Shown here: piece after piece, positions 9,240-16,597 of the stretch | Position numbering within the stretch: position 1 is the stretch's first letter | Layout of the letters: every line of letters starts with the position of its first letter | Assembly (NCBI GenBank): GCA_024398515.1 | Contig: JAKSIZ010000002.1 | Coordinates: forward strand, 62,001-126,000 | DNA: 64,000 nt | Reading direction: 5' to 3' | DNA from: Bacteroidaceae bacterium | Lineage (GTDB): Bacteria; Bacteroidota; Bacteroidia; Bacteroidales; Bacteroidaceae | Position numbers and translations under genes: made by a program | The notes under the pieces: generated by a model | Told to the model about the DNA's origin: nothing | Seen by the model: only the letters and a program-made list of their open reading frames with translations | Databases searched by the model: none

Positions 9240-9715
9240 ACAGTGAGTCCGCCGAAAGGGAGGGCTTGATGTCAGAAAGACATATTGGGAAAAAACGCAC
9301 CGCCTATAACAATAGGCAAAGCGTTTGAGAGGACGTTACAAACGTTATCTTCTGACGTGCTAACTTCGCAACTTAGAACTATACAGGAAGAAACGCAATG
9401 GACGGCCGCTATGAGGTGGTTATTTCAACTACTTTGTTATCATTGTATATATAATAAGGTGTTCTATAACTTATCTCGGCGTGGGCTCGCTGTTGCTTAT
9501 CTTGTATAGAGGCAATGCGAAGGCCTGCACGTGGGATAAGCGGGATGTTAGAACCCACGTCTTTTCACAAACAAACTTATCAACAAAACAATTACATTCC
9601 AGATGCAGGGTTCATATCTGGAGGAAAGGAACGTGTGCGTATGAAAGAACAGGAGAAGCTTAACCCTAAATAAGTCATTAGACTGTTATGCCTAATGACG
9701 TTTTGGGTGAAACAG
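9240..9715 (+). ncRNA. candidate structured RNA or long 5' leader
   Basis: The stretch starts at the expected transcription start of a textbook promoter and has no convincing ORF. It is packed with local helices: AGTCC/GGGCT closing a CC-GAAA-GG tetraloop near 9246-9267; ATGTC/GACAT near 9270-9282; AACGC/GCGTT enclosing CCTAT/ATAGG at 9294-9336; ACGTT/AACGT near 9343; CTAA..TT/AA..TTAG near 9360-9376; ACGTGGG/CCCACGT around 9530-9560; CCAGAT/ATCTGG around 9598-9622; and finally GTCATTAG/CTAATGAC nested in an ACCC/GGGT stem at 9663-9709. It could be a regulatory leader of the surface protein gene at 9776 or an independent RNA. I cannot match it to a known family from memory. Confidence 0.5.
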
Positions 9716-9775
9716 TAGAACATTTATTATATCTACATAACAAATATTTTTTATTAACTATTTAATTTTATAATT

Positions 9776-12337
9776 ATGAAAAGAATTACATTTTTGTTTA
9801 CATTGATGTTGCTCGCCTTCTCAACACAAGGCTGGGCAGAGAGTAAAAATGGAACCGACTTCCAAGAAGGAGATAATTGGTATCTAATGCTCGAGGATTT
9901 TGAGGGAACTGTACCTGCAATGGGGTCTAATATGTCAGGAGTTTCCGAAATTATTGAAGATGCAGGCAATCATTTAATGAAATACGCATGTAAAGCATAC
10001 AATTCCAGCGAATATATGTATGTTGATATTTTGATTCCAGAAGGGATATCCTTTTCATCTACAGTTTTTTCTGCAATAGAATTCAAATTAAAAAATAGTG
10101 GATGGGATGTTAGAAACAAGACACTTAATGTAAGCATAGGCGAGATAAACACTGTGATAGGTACTATTACAACACAGTCAGACGGTCAACCTATCAAAGT
10201 ATATGCTGTGCCATTAACAGAATTTGATGGTAATAACTCTGTTCGTTTGTATATTGGAGGAGGCTATACTACAAACTCATGCTATTTTGAACTTGATGAC
10301 ATTCGTTTGAAATACATTAATACTCCTGGTCCTGTTGGTCCAAAAGATTTAACTGGCGTATCACTTAAATCTGCTACAACAATCACGGTTGGTGGTTCTG
10401 AAAAGCTTGTTCCAACTTTCACTCCATCAAATGCTACAAACAAGAATGTGACATGGGAATCAAATAATACAGATGTTGCTACAGTTGATAACGATGGTAC
10501 AGTGCATGGTGTTGCTGCTGGAACAGCAACTATCACAGTTAAAACAGAAGATGGCGGTTACACAGCAACTTGTGAAGTGACTGTTGAAGAAACATCAAGC
10601 ATGAACGGACAACTTTATTTTGATGGCACAAATGTATGCTTGATGGTTGAAGACTTTGAAGGAAGTCCGGTAATTAGTCTTGTAAATGATAAAGGCGGCA
10701 ATGCAAGTCTTAAAGATATCACAATTAGTGATAAAACAACAAAAGCTCTCAAATACGAAACAGGAAAAGGCCAAGGAGACGAATATGTGGCAATAAAAGT
10801 AGCACTTCCAGCAGGAAAAACTCTTTCAGATGTGTATTCAGATTTGATATTTGATGTAGTATATGATGGAACAGGAAGTGACAATAATTACAAGCAGGTT
10901 AAAATATGCTTAAACGAAACTTCTAATATGATTAGTAATGCACAGTGGGGTGAAGCCGTAACAGATAATTGGGTGCTCAAATCATATAGTTTAAGCGGTA
11001 AATACACAAATGAAAATATATTTACTTTACTTGTCGGAGGTGTTTATTCGAATGGTATGAAATACTATATAGACAACATCCGCTTAAAGCTTACATCTAC
11101 AGCAAGTGGCACAAATGCAGGTGCAAATATTGGTTGGAGCTATAATGCCGCAAATACAACTTTGACTTTCGCTGGTACTGGAGCAATGGCTGATTTTTCT
11201 GGTTCAAGTAGCGTTCCATGGAAGGACTATAAATCGACTACAACTAATGTAATTGTAGCCGAAGGTATAACAACAATCGGCAAAACTTCTTTCTATCAGT
11301 TTAGTAAGATGACTTCCATAATATTACCTTCAACCTTAACCCTCATAAGAGAGCAATCTTTTAAGGCTGGTGACGGAACAACAAGCTGGGCGTTACCAGA
11401 AATCACTATTCCTGCCAATGTGGAAACAATCGAAAGCTCAGCTTTTAAATGCATTGGTGGCTCGTTTGCTACAGTTAATTTTGAAAATGGCTCAAAATTA
11501 ATTTCAATTAAAAGCGATGCATTCAATGGGTGCAATAATTTAACTTCTGTAAATATTACTTCACCTTATTTAGAGGAGTTAGGTACTAATGCTTTGCGTA
11601 TTAAGAATAAAGAAGTTGTGATAACACTGCATTCTAATCCGACTGGAATTAGTGGCGCATTATATTCTGGTAACTATAAAGAATGCAACTTAGTTCTCAA
11701 CGACGCAGAAAAGCCATTTATGGCTGCAACTTCTGAAAACACATATAATAATGTAACTTACACCCGCAATTACGCTTCTTTGTATAGCACAACAATATTG
11801 CCATTTGCTCCAGGAACTGTTGAGGGCGTTACATATTATGCTATTTCAAGTGCAACCGATAACTCTGTCACATTCACTACCGTTGATAATCCAATAGCAA
11901 ACACACCTTACTTGATTGGTCTGACAGCAGCAGGTGAAAAGGAATTCAGTGCTGCAAACGTAACAATCCCTGCTAATCAAACAGAAGTAAGCACAAGCGC
12001 TGCAGACTGGACGATGACAGGAACATACGTTAAGGCGGATAAGGCAGCTGCCGACAATGCGTACGGATTCTCAGGAGGTCAACTTTACAAAAACACAGGC
12101 ACCATGACCGTAAATCCATTCCGTGCATACTTCACAACAGCAAGCAGCAACGCAAAGGCTGTGATGGATGTAGAATTCGGTAATACTCCAACTGCTATAA
12201 ATAATCTTGAAAACGGTTCGTTTGAATTCAACGAAGTCTATAATCTCAACGGTGTTCGTCAGAACAGCTTACAGAATGGTGTCAACATTGTCAAGATGGC
12301 TAATGGCAAGACCATGAAAATTATCTTAAATAAATAA
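9776..12337 (+). CDS. secreted multidomain protein with Big2, CBM-like and leucine-rich-repeat (BspA-type) domains
   Basis: The 853-residue protein has a signal peptide (MKRITFLFTLMLLAFSTQGWA). The domains in order are as follows. A beta-sandwich CBM-like module (about 30-185) ends in FELDDIRLKY. A bacterial Ig-like Big2 domain follows (about 195-275: GGSEKLVPTFTPSNA ... VATVDNDGTVHGVAAGTATITV). A second copy of the CBM-like module (about 280-440) ends in YYIDNIRLKL. A BspA-type leucine-rich-repeat region follows (about 470-640: ITTIGKTSFYQFSKMTSIILP, then repeated 'I-x-x-x-A-F'). A beta-rich region and a C-terminal tail (EVYNLNGVRQ ... GKTMKIILNK) of the kind used for type IX sorting complete it. 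It is predicted to be exported and surface-attached, probably binding glycans. A long structured leader precedes it and two tiny genes follow. Confidence 0.75.
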   Translation: MKRITFLFTLMLLAFSTQGWAESKNGTDFQEGDNWYLMLEDFEGTVPAMGSNMSGVSEIIEDAGNHLMKYACKAYNSSEYMYVDILIPEGISFSSTVFSAIEFKLKNSGWDVRNKTLNVSIGEINTVIGTITTQSDGQPIKVYAVPLTEFDGNNSVRLYIGGGYTTNSCYFELDDIRLKYINTPGPVGPKDLTGVSLKSATTITVGGSEKLVPTFTPSNATNKNVTWESNNTDVATVDNDGTVHGVAAGTATITVKTEDGGYTATCEVTVEETSSMNGQLYFDGTNVCLMVEDFEGSPVISLVNDKGGNASLKDITISDKTTKALKYETGKGQGDEYVAIKVALPAGKTLSDVYSDLIFDVVYDGTGSDNNYKQVKICLNETSNMISNAQWGEAVTDNWVLKSYSLSGKYTNENIFTLLVGGVYSNGMKYYIDNIRLKLTSTASGTNAGANIGWSYNAANTTLTFAGTGAMADFSGSSSVPWKDYKSTTTNVIVAEGITTIGKTSFYQFSKMTSIILPSTLTLIREQSFKAGDGTTSWALPEITIPANVETIESSAFKCIGGSFATVNFENGSKLISIKSDAFNGCNNLTSVNITSPYLEELGTNALRIKNKEVVITLHSNPTGISGALYSGNYKECNLVLNDAEKPFMAATSENTYNNVTYTRNYASLYSTTILPFAPGTVEGVTYYAISSATDNSVTFTTVDNPIANTPYLIGLTAAGEKEFSAANVTIPANQTEVSTSAADWTMTGTYVKADKAAADNAYGFSGGQLYKNTGTMTVNPFRAYFTTASSNAKAVMDVEFGNTPTAINNLENGSFEFNEVYNLNGVRQNSLQNGVNIVKMANGKTMKIILNK

Positions 12338-12349
12338 TATCTATAGATT

Positions 12350-12496
12350 ATGCGAAAAGAATATATTTCACCAGGAATGAAACTAATCCACATGAGCTCT
12401 CATTCAGTTTTAGCGGCTTCATTTGATACCACTCAGGAAAAAGGTGGCAACTGGGATGCAGAATCTAAAGGAGAGATAGATGAAGATATATTTTGA
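12350..12496 (+). CDS. tiny acidic peptide, copy 1 (48 aa)
   Basis: A short frame, ATG at 12350 to TGA at 12494, encodes 48 residues beginning MRKEYISPGMKLI and ending with an acidic stretch (WDAESKGEIDEDIF). It starts 12 nt after the stop of the preceding surface protein. The next tiny gene (12520-12675) encodes a clear paralogue with the same plan: MRK-x-YISP-x-x-KL, a hydrophobic patch (SVLAAS / TILSGS), a Trp, then AESK and acidic residues. Two similar tandem frames make coding likely. Short Bacteroidales proteins starting 'M-K-K-x-Y-x-x-P' are common near surface-protein genes, but I know of no established function. Confidence 0.65.
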   Translation: MRKEYISPGMKLIHMSSHSVLAASFDTTQEKGGNWDAESKGEIDEDIF

Positions 12497-12519
12497 TTTA
12501 AATAATAGGAGATAGAACA

Positions 12520-12675
12520 ATGCGTAAAAAATATATATCACCAGAAACCAAGTTGTTTCGCGTACATCTGAATACGATTTTATCTGGTTCAGAAAGCTTT
12601 AGTGTCACGGACAAGGATGGATTATGGTCTGCTGAATCAAAAGACGAATTAGACGATATCCCATGGGGATGGTAA
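12520..12675 (+). CDS. tiny acidic peptide, copy 2 (51 aa)
   Basis: The frame runs from ATG at 12520 to TAA at 12673-12675 and encodes 51 residues: MRKKYISPETKLFRV, then TILSGS, then LWSAESKDELDDIPWGW. It is a paralogue of the 48-residue frame just upstream (24-nt gap). A good Shine-Dalgarno-like AGGAG lies about 10 nt before the start, and a rho-independent terminator follows at 12714-12750, so the two tiny genes close the transcription unit. There is no signal peptide in the usual sense; the mid-protein hydrophobic patch with Leu-Ser-Gly-Ser could be a processing site, but that is a guess. Confidence 0.68.
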   Translation: MRKKYISPETKLFRVHLNTILSGSESFSVTDKDGLWSAESKDELDDIPWGW

Positions 12676-12713
12676 ACCAGATTTTTGTTTTAATTGGATA
12701 ATTAGTTTAGTTG

Positions 12714-12750
12714 AAACTGGCTTCGCTGTTGTACTACGGAGCCAGTTTTT
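12714..12750 (+). terminator. rho-independent terminator
   Basis: An inverted repeat (AACTGGCTTCG ... CGGAGCCAGTT, one mismatch) ends in a run of T at 12746-12750. It lies 38 nt after the second tiny gene and 50 nt before the GH8 gene. Confidence 0.75.
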
Positions 12751-12799
12751 AGGAAAGATTAATCATTAATACTAATAGTTAAGTTAACAAATATAAATT

Positions 12800-15700
12800 A
12801 TGAAGTTTTTCAAATTATTAAGTGTCGTATCATTGGTTATGTTGTGCCTTCCTGTAAGTGCTGGCACAATCACCATTGATGCATCTACAATGTCGTACGG
12901 TGGTAAATATGCAGGATTAATTGATTCTCCATTTCCTGGCATTGCACTTTACGGCAATGGTGACTATGCAAGCAAAGATGTAAACTTCACTGAAGGAAAT
13001 GGCGTCTATACCATAAAGGTAACAGGAGCAAGCAGCAATGAATCAGCTGCGGGCGTGTCTCTTTATATAGGTGGCACAAAGATTCAGTCGTTTTCTTTTT
13101 CAGGCAAAAGTGCCAGTGTACAGCAGAGTAAGAATAAACTTTATTTTGAAAGTCAGCCAGTAGAAGTAAAGCTCTTGCTTGAGACAGACAACGGTTCTAA
13201 CGATACATATATTAATAAGGTGGAGTTTGTGTATGAGAAAGCAATCGTTGATCGTCCAGCTCCTGTCCTTCCTTCAACTGGCGCATACGAAAGCGGTAAG
13301 TACAGAAATATTCTTCTTGAAGCAGGCTATACTCAAAATGAAATCGACGCAAGACTGCAAATGCTCTGGGATAATTATTTCGAGGGTGATGCGGAGACAT
13401 ATCGAGTGTATTACGAGACAACTGACGATGAGGCATACATACTTGATGTGAATAATGACGATGTCAGGTCGGAAGGCATGTCGTATGGTATGATGATTTG
13501 CGTACAGCTCAATAAGCAGAAAGAGTTTAACAAACTATGGAAGTGGGCTAAAAATCACATGCAGGTCAAGTCAGGCCCAGCCAAGGGCTATTTCTCATGG
13601 CAGGTTTCAAAGACAGGCAATGTGATTGGCAGTAGTTGTGCCCCAGATGGTGATGAATACTTTGCTATGGTTTTGATGTTTGCAGCGGGCAGATGGGGGA
13701 ATGGCAGTGGTATTTTCAACTATTGGAAAGAAGCTAATGAAATACTCTATAATAGTACTTCGAAGGACAACTATATCAATTCGTCGCACGTCAACATGTT
13801 CAACGAGAAAGAACAGCAGGTAGTATTTGTGCCATACGCAAGTTCTGCCAAGCATACAGACCCTTCGTATCATCTTCCTGCATTCTACGAGTTGTGGGGA
13901 GAGTGGGCAGACTATAATCGTCCGTTCTGGAAATCGTTGGCAGTCAAGAGCCGTGAGATGTATCTGAAGTTTGCCAATTCCACGACAGGTCTTATGCCAG
14001 ACTATGCAAACTTTGATGGCACACCAACGGGTTCCGGTCACCAAGAGTTCCGTCATGACGCATGGCGCAATGCTATGAACATAGGAACAGACTACGCATG
14101 GTTTGCTAAAAGTACTAACGAGACTACAGTCATCAACAAGTTGTTTGACTTCTTCCAGAAAGAAGGAGCCACATCTTATGGGGCAGAATATAGTCTTGCA
14201 GGAAAAAAACTCTCTGACGACCATTCCCCAGGTTTGGTAGGATGTAACGCAGCTGGCACGTTGGCTTCGACACATAAAGTTTCTTGGGAAATACTTGACG
14301 ACCTTATGCAGGCAAGTCTAACAAGTGGAAGATATCGTTATTATGATGGGATGCTATTCTTTCTCGGCTTCCTTCATGCATCAGGCAACTATAAGATATA
14401 CAAGCCAGCAGAAGTTCTTGAAGTGGCATACGACGAACAGTTCAGATATACCGACAACAATACTTCACTCTTGATTGATGACTATGAGAAGATTCCTGCC
14501 GGATATCAATATTATATGTATATGACTGATAATTCAACAGCCAAAGCACAAGTGACAGCAAATCCGACGAATGCATCAGACCATTCACTACATATTACTC
14601 CTGGTAACTATGATGAATTCTATTATCTTGATTATACATTGCCGGAAGGAAGAACATTGTCTGACGATTATAAACAGATTGAGTTTGACGTGTATTACAA
14701 TCCAAGTGGCGATAACCACAATCAAACACTAAAAGTTGCCATCAATGAGTCAAGCAATGTAATATATACAGAGAGTACAGGCGATAGGACGACGCAAGGT
14801 GTGTGGAAGCATGTGGTAGCACCTATCAATGGTAATTACGGTAACAATGTAAAGATATTGGTTTCTGTTAGAACAAGAAATGCAGATTTCTATATTGATA
14901 ATCTCAAACTCAAGTGCAATTACACACCAGCTCCGACACCTGGACCAGGTCCTGATCCACAGCCAGAAGATCCTTCATCAACAGAAAACATGTTGAGTGG
15001 CGATAGTTATAACTTTGAGGGTGGCACAGCAGGCGAATGGCAAGTATGGGGAGACAATAATCCTACCCACGAGGTTGTTGCTCCTGGGTACAATTCAAGT
15101 GCATATTGTCTCAAGCTTACAAATACAACTGCTGGTACGGACTATTATGTAGCACAGGCCGGATTAAAGCTTGCATCACCACTTGTCAATGGAAAGACTT
15201 ACAAACTCAAGTTTAAGGCAAAGAGCAGCGTTGAAGGAGGTTCAATCCAATTCTGTTATCAAAACAGTGAAACATACGATGGCAGTGGCTATAACACGAT
15301 AGAACTCACTACAGATTGGGCAACCTATACTTACGATGTTGATGTAACCCTCGACAACATTGACCGTATTCTCTTTAACTTCGGCAAGGTAGTTGGAACA
15401 TATTATATTGACGAAATAGAGTTTGGTGAAGAAGGTTCTACACCTGAACCACAACCTGAAGATCCTTCAACTATAGAAAACATGTTGAATGGCGATAGTT
15501 ATAACTTTGAGGGTGGCACAGCAGGCGAATGGCAAGTATGGGGAGACAATAATCCTACCCACGAGGTTGTTGCTCCTGGGTACAATTCAAGTGCATATTG
15601 TCTCAAGCTTACAAATACAACTGCTGGTACGGACTATTATGTAGCACAGGCCGGATTAAAGCTTGCATCACCACTTGTCAATGGAAAGACTTACAAACTC

Positions 15701-16060
15701 AAGTTTAAGGCAAAGAGCAGCGTTGAAGGAGGTTCAATCCAATTCTGTTATCAAAACAGTGAAACATACGATGGCAGTGGCTATAACACGATAGAACTCA
15801 CTACAGATTGGGCAACCTATACTTACGATGTTGATGTAACCCTCGACAACATTGACCGTATTCTCTTTAACTTCGGCAAGGTAGTTGGAACATATTATAT
15901 TGACGAAATAGAGTTTGGTGAAGAAGGTTCTACACCTGCACCTACACCGATGCTTAAAGGTGATGTCAATGAAGATGGTGTCGTTGACGTGGCCGACATA
16001 ACAGCTGTTGCAAATATCATTCTATACAACGCTAAAATGGATGCTGAAATCAACGAATAA
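12800..16060 (+). CDS. secreted glycoside hydrolase family 8 enzyme (xylanase/oligoxylanase type) with duplicated CBM-like module and half dockerin
   Basis: The 1086-residue protein has a signal peptide (about 1-21) and an N-terminal beta-sandwich (about 22-148). The GH8 catalytic domain (about 160-530) shows the expected residues: Glu225 in SEGMSYGMM (general acid), Asp283 in PDGDEYF, and Asp420 in FRHDAWR (candidate base). This set resembles reducing-end xylose-releasing exo-oligoxylanases. A CBM-like module (about 550-712; LPEGRTLSD, ends FYIDNLKLK) follows and is homologous to those in the protein encoded at 9776. Then a Pro-rich linker and two copies of a CBM4/9-like module, identical over 448 bp of DNA, are followed by a single dockerin-type calcium-loop repeat (GDVNEDGVVDVADITAV). 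It should act outside the cell on xylan-type or related beta-glycans. Confidence 0.85.
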   Translation: MKFFKLLSVVSLVMLCLPVSAGTITIDASTMSYGGKYAGLIDSPFPGIALYGNGDYASKDVNFTEGNGVYTIKVTGASSNESAAGVSLYIGGTKIQSFSFSGKSASVQQSKNKLYFESQPVEVKLLLETDNGSNDTYINKVEFVYEKAIVDRPAPVLPSTGAYESGKYRNILLEAGYTQNEIDARLQMLWDNYFEGDAETYRVYYETTDDEAYILDVNNDDVRSEGMSYGMMICVQLNKQKEFNKLWKWAKNHMQVKSGPAKGYFSWQVSKTGNVIGSSCAPDGDEYFAMVLMFAAGRWGNGSGIFNYWKEANEILYNSTSKDNYINSSHVNMFNEKEQQVVFVPYASSAKHTDPSYHLPAFYELWGEWADYNRPFWKSLAVKSREMYLKFANSTTGLMPDYANFDGTPTGSGHQEFRHDAWRNAMNIGTDYAWFAKSTNETTVINKLFDFFQKEGATSYGAEYSLAGKKLSDDHSPGLVGCNAAGTLASTHKVSWEILDDLMQASLTSGRYRYYDGMLFFLGFLHASGNYKIYKPAEVLEVAYDEQFRYTDNNTSLLIDDYEKIPAGYQYYMYMTDNSTAKAQVTANPTNASDHSLHITPGNYDEFYYLDYTLPEGRTLSDDYKQIEFDVYYNPSGDNHNQTLKVAINESSNVIYTESTGDRTTQGVWKHVVAPINGNYGNNVKILVSVRTRNADFYIDNLKLKCNYTPAPTPGPGPDPQPEDPSSTENMLSGDSYNFEGGTAGEWQVWGDNNPTHEVVAPGYNSSAYCLKLTNTTAGTDYYVAQAGLKLASPLVNGKTYKLKFKAKSSVEGGSIQFCYQNSETYDGSGYNTIELTTDWATYTYDVDVTLDNIDRILFNFGKVVGTYYIDEIEFGEEGSTPEPQPEDPSTIENMLNGDSYNFEGGTAGEWQVWGDNNPTHEVVAPGYNSSAYCLKLTNTTAGTDYYVAQAGLKLASPLVNGKTYKLKFKAKSSVEGGSIQFCYQNSETYDGSGYNTIELTTDWATYTYDVDVTLDNIDRILFNFGKVVGTYYIDEIEFGEEGSTPAPTPMLKGDVNEDGVVDVADITAVANIILYNAKMDAEINE
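14999..15446 (+). repeat. in-frame tandem duplication, unit 1
   Basis: This 448-bp segment is repeated without visible change at 15491-15938 (offset 492 bp). It encodes a CBM4/9-like domain (NFEGGTAGEWQVWGDNNPTH to YYIDEIEFGEEGSTP). The 44 bp between the units encode a short Pro/Glu/Asp linker that has diverged slightly. Confidence 0.92.
15491..15938 (+). repeat. in-frame tandem duplication, unit 2
   Basis: Second unit of the GH8 gene duplication, apparently identical to 14999-15446 at the nucleotide level, including synonymous positions. That implies a very recent duplication or gene conversion. Unit 2 is followed directly by the half-dockerin segment. Confidence 0.92.
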
Positions 16061-16085
16061 TAGTTATCAGCATGATACAAAAAAG

Positions 16086-16122
16086 CAGTGTCATTGTCAA
16101 TCGCAGGCAGTGGCACTGTTTT
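16086..16122 (+). terminator. probable terminator of the GH8 gene
   Basis: CAGTGTCA at 16086 pairs with TGGCACTG at 16111-16118 (one G-U), followed by four T. The T-run is short, so termination may be partial. Confidence 0.45.
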
Positions 16123-16131
16123 CCACTGGGG

Positions 16132-16194
16132 GGTCACAGGGACAGGTTTCTGCGACCCATATTCAATTGGGTCACACAACCTGTCCCTGTGACC
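16132..16194. repeat. REP-like nested inverted repeat
   Basis: GGTCACAGGGACAGGTT (16132-16148) is the exact reverse complement of 16178-16194. Inside it GACCCA (16154-16159) pairs with TGGGTC (16168-16173). The 'GTCACAGGGACAGG' type of sequence is typical of REP-like hairpins found scattered in many bacterial genomes, sometimes mobilised by REP-associated Y1 transposases. No such transposase gene is in this window. Confidence 0.75.
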
Positions 16195-16297
16195 TGTTGT
16201 TATTGCCATATCTTGATTTATATATTGAGCCTTGCGACTCGTCTCGATTTTTCTTTTATTGAGTCAATTTACGTTTTCCCGTCAGTCGAACTTTGAA

Positions 16298-16421
16298 TGC
16301 AAAGGTATTGTCTATGGTTTCATAAACTGAGTTTCACCTTATTTAATTGTGGTGCAAAATTACGTATTTTATCTTGATTCAGCAAGAAAAGTCCGAGAAA
16401 CTGTAATAATTTCGGACAGAA
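16298..16421. repeat. dispersed repeat, copy 2 (124 bp)
   Basis: Second copy of the segment at 8786-8909 (same orientation, about five mismatches by eye). It retains the two minus-strand -7 sequences (TACCTTTG and TAATTTTG) and the terminal GTCCGA ... TCGGAC hairpin, but the nearest gene in the minus direction is the convergent GH8 gene, so the promoter-like parts have no obvious gene to serve here. Confidence 0.85.
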
Positions 16422-16519
16422 TAGTATGTTGGGTGGTGCTTGACGACTTGTAATTTACAGAAAATCTTGATGAATTTTTAACAAATCGATGCTTCCTGGT
16501 GATAATTTTTGGGCAAATG

Positions 16520-16551
16520 TTTGGTAATCATGCAAAAATATCGTAACTTTG
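16520..16551 (+). promoter_or_regulatory. promoter of the beta-helix/dockerin gene
   Basis: TTTG at 16520-16523, 20 nt, TAACTTTG at 16544-16551: full match to the Bacteroidetes consensus. The ATG follows at 16598. The -33 region reads TTTGGTAAT, as in the promoter at 9201. Confidence 0.8.
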
Positions 16552-16597
16552 CCAACAGATTATATTTTTAATAACTAAAAACTTAAAAAAAGTGCTT

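Noticed and set aside
9285-9509. 74-codon ORF in the long leader
   Set aside because: It crosses several helices of the structured leader, has no homology signal I can see and no neighbour logic; treated as chance ORF.
16030-16080. Frameshift that truncated a second dockerin repeat in the GH8 protein
   Set aside because: No second repeat is found in the other frames after the stop, so the single repeat seems to be the natural end.
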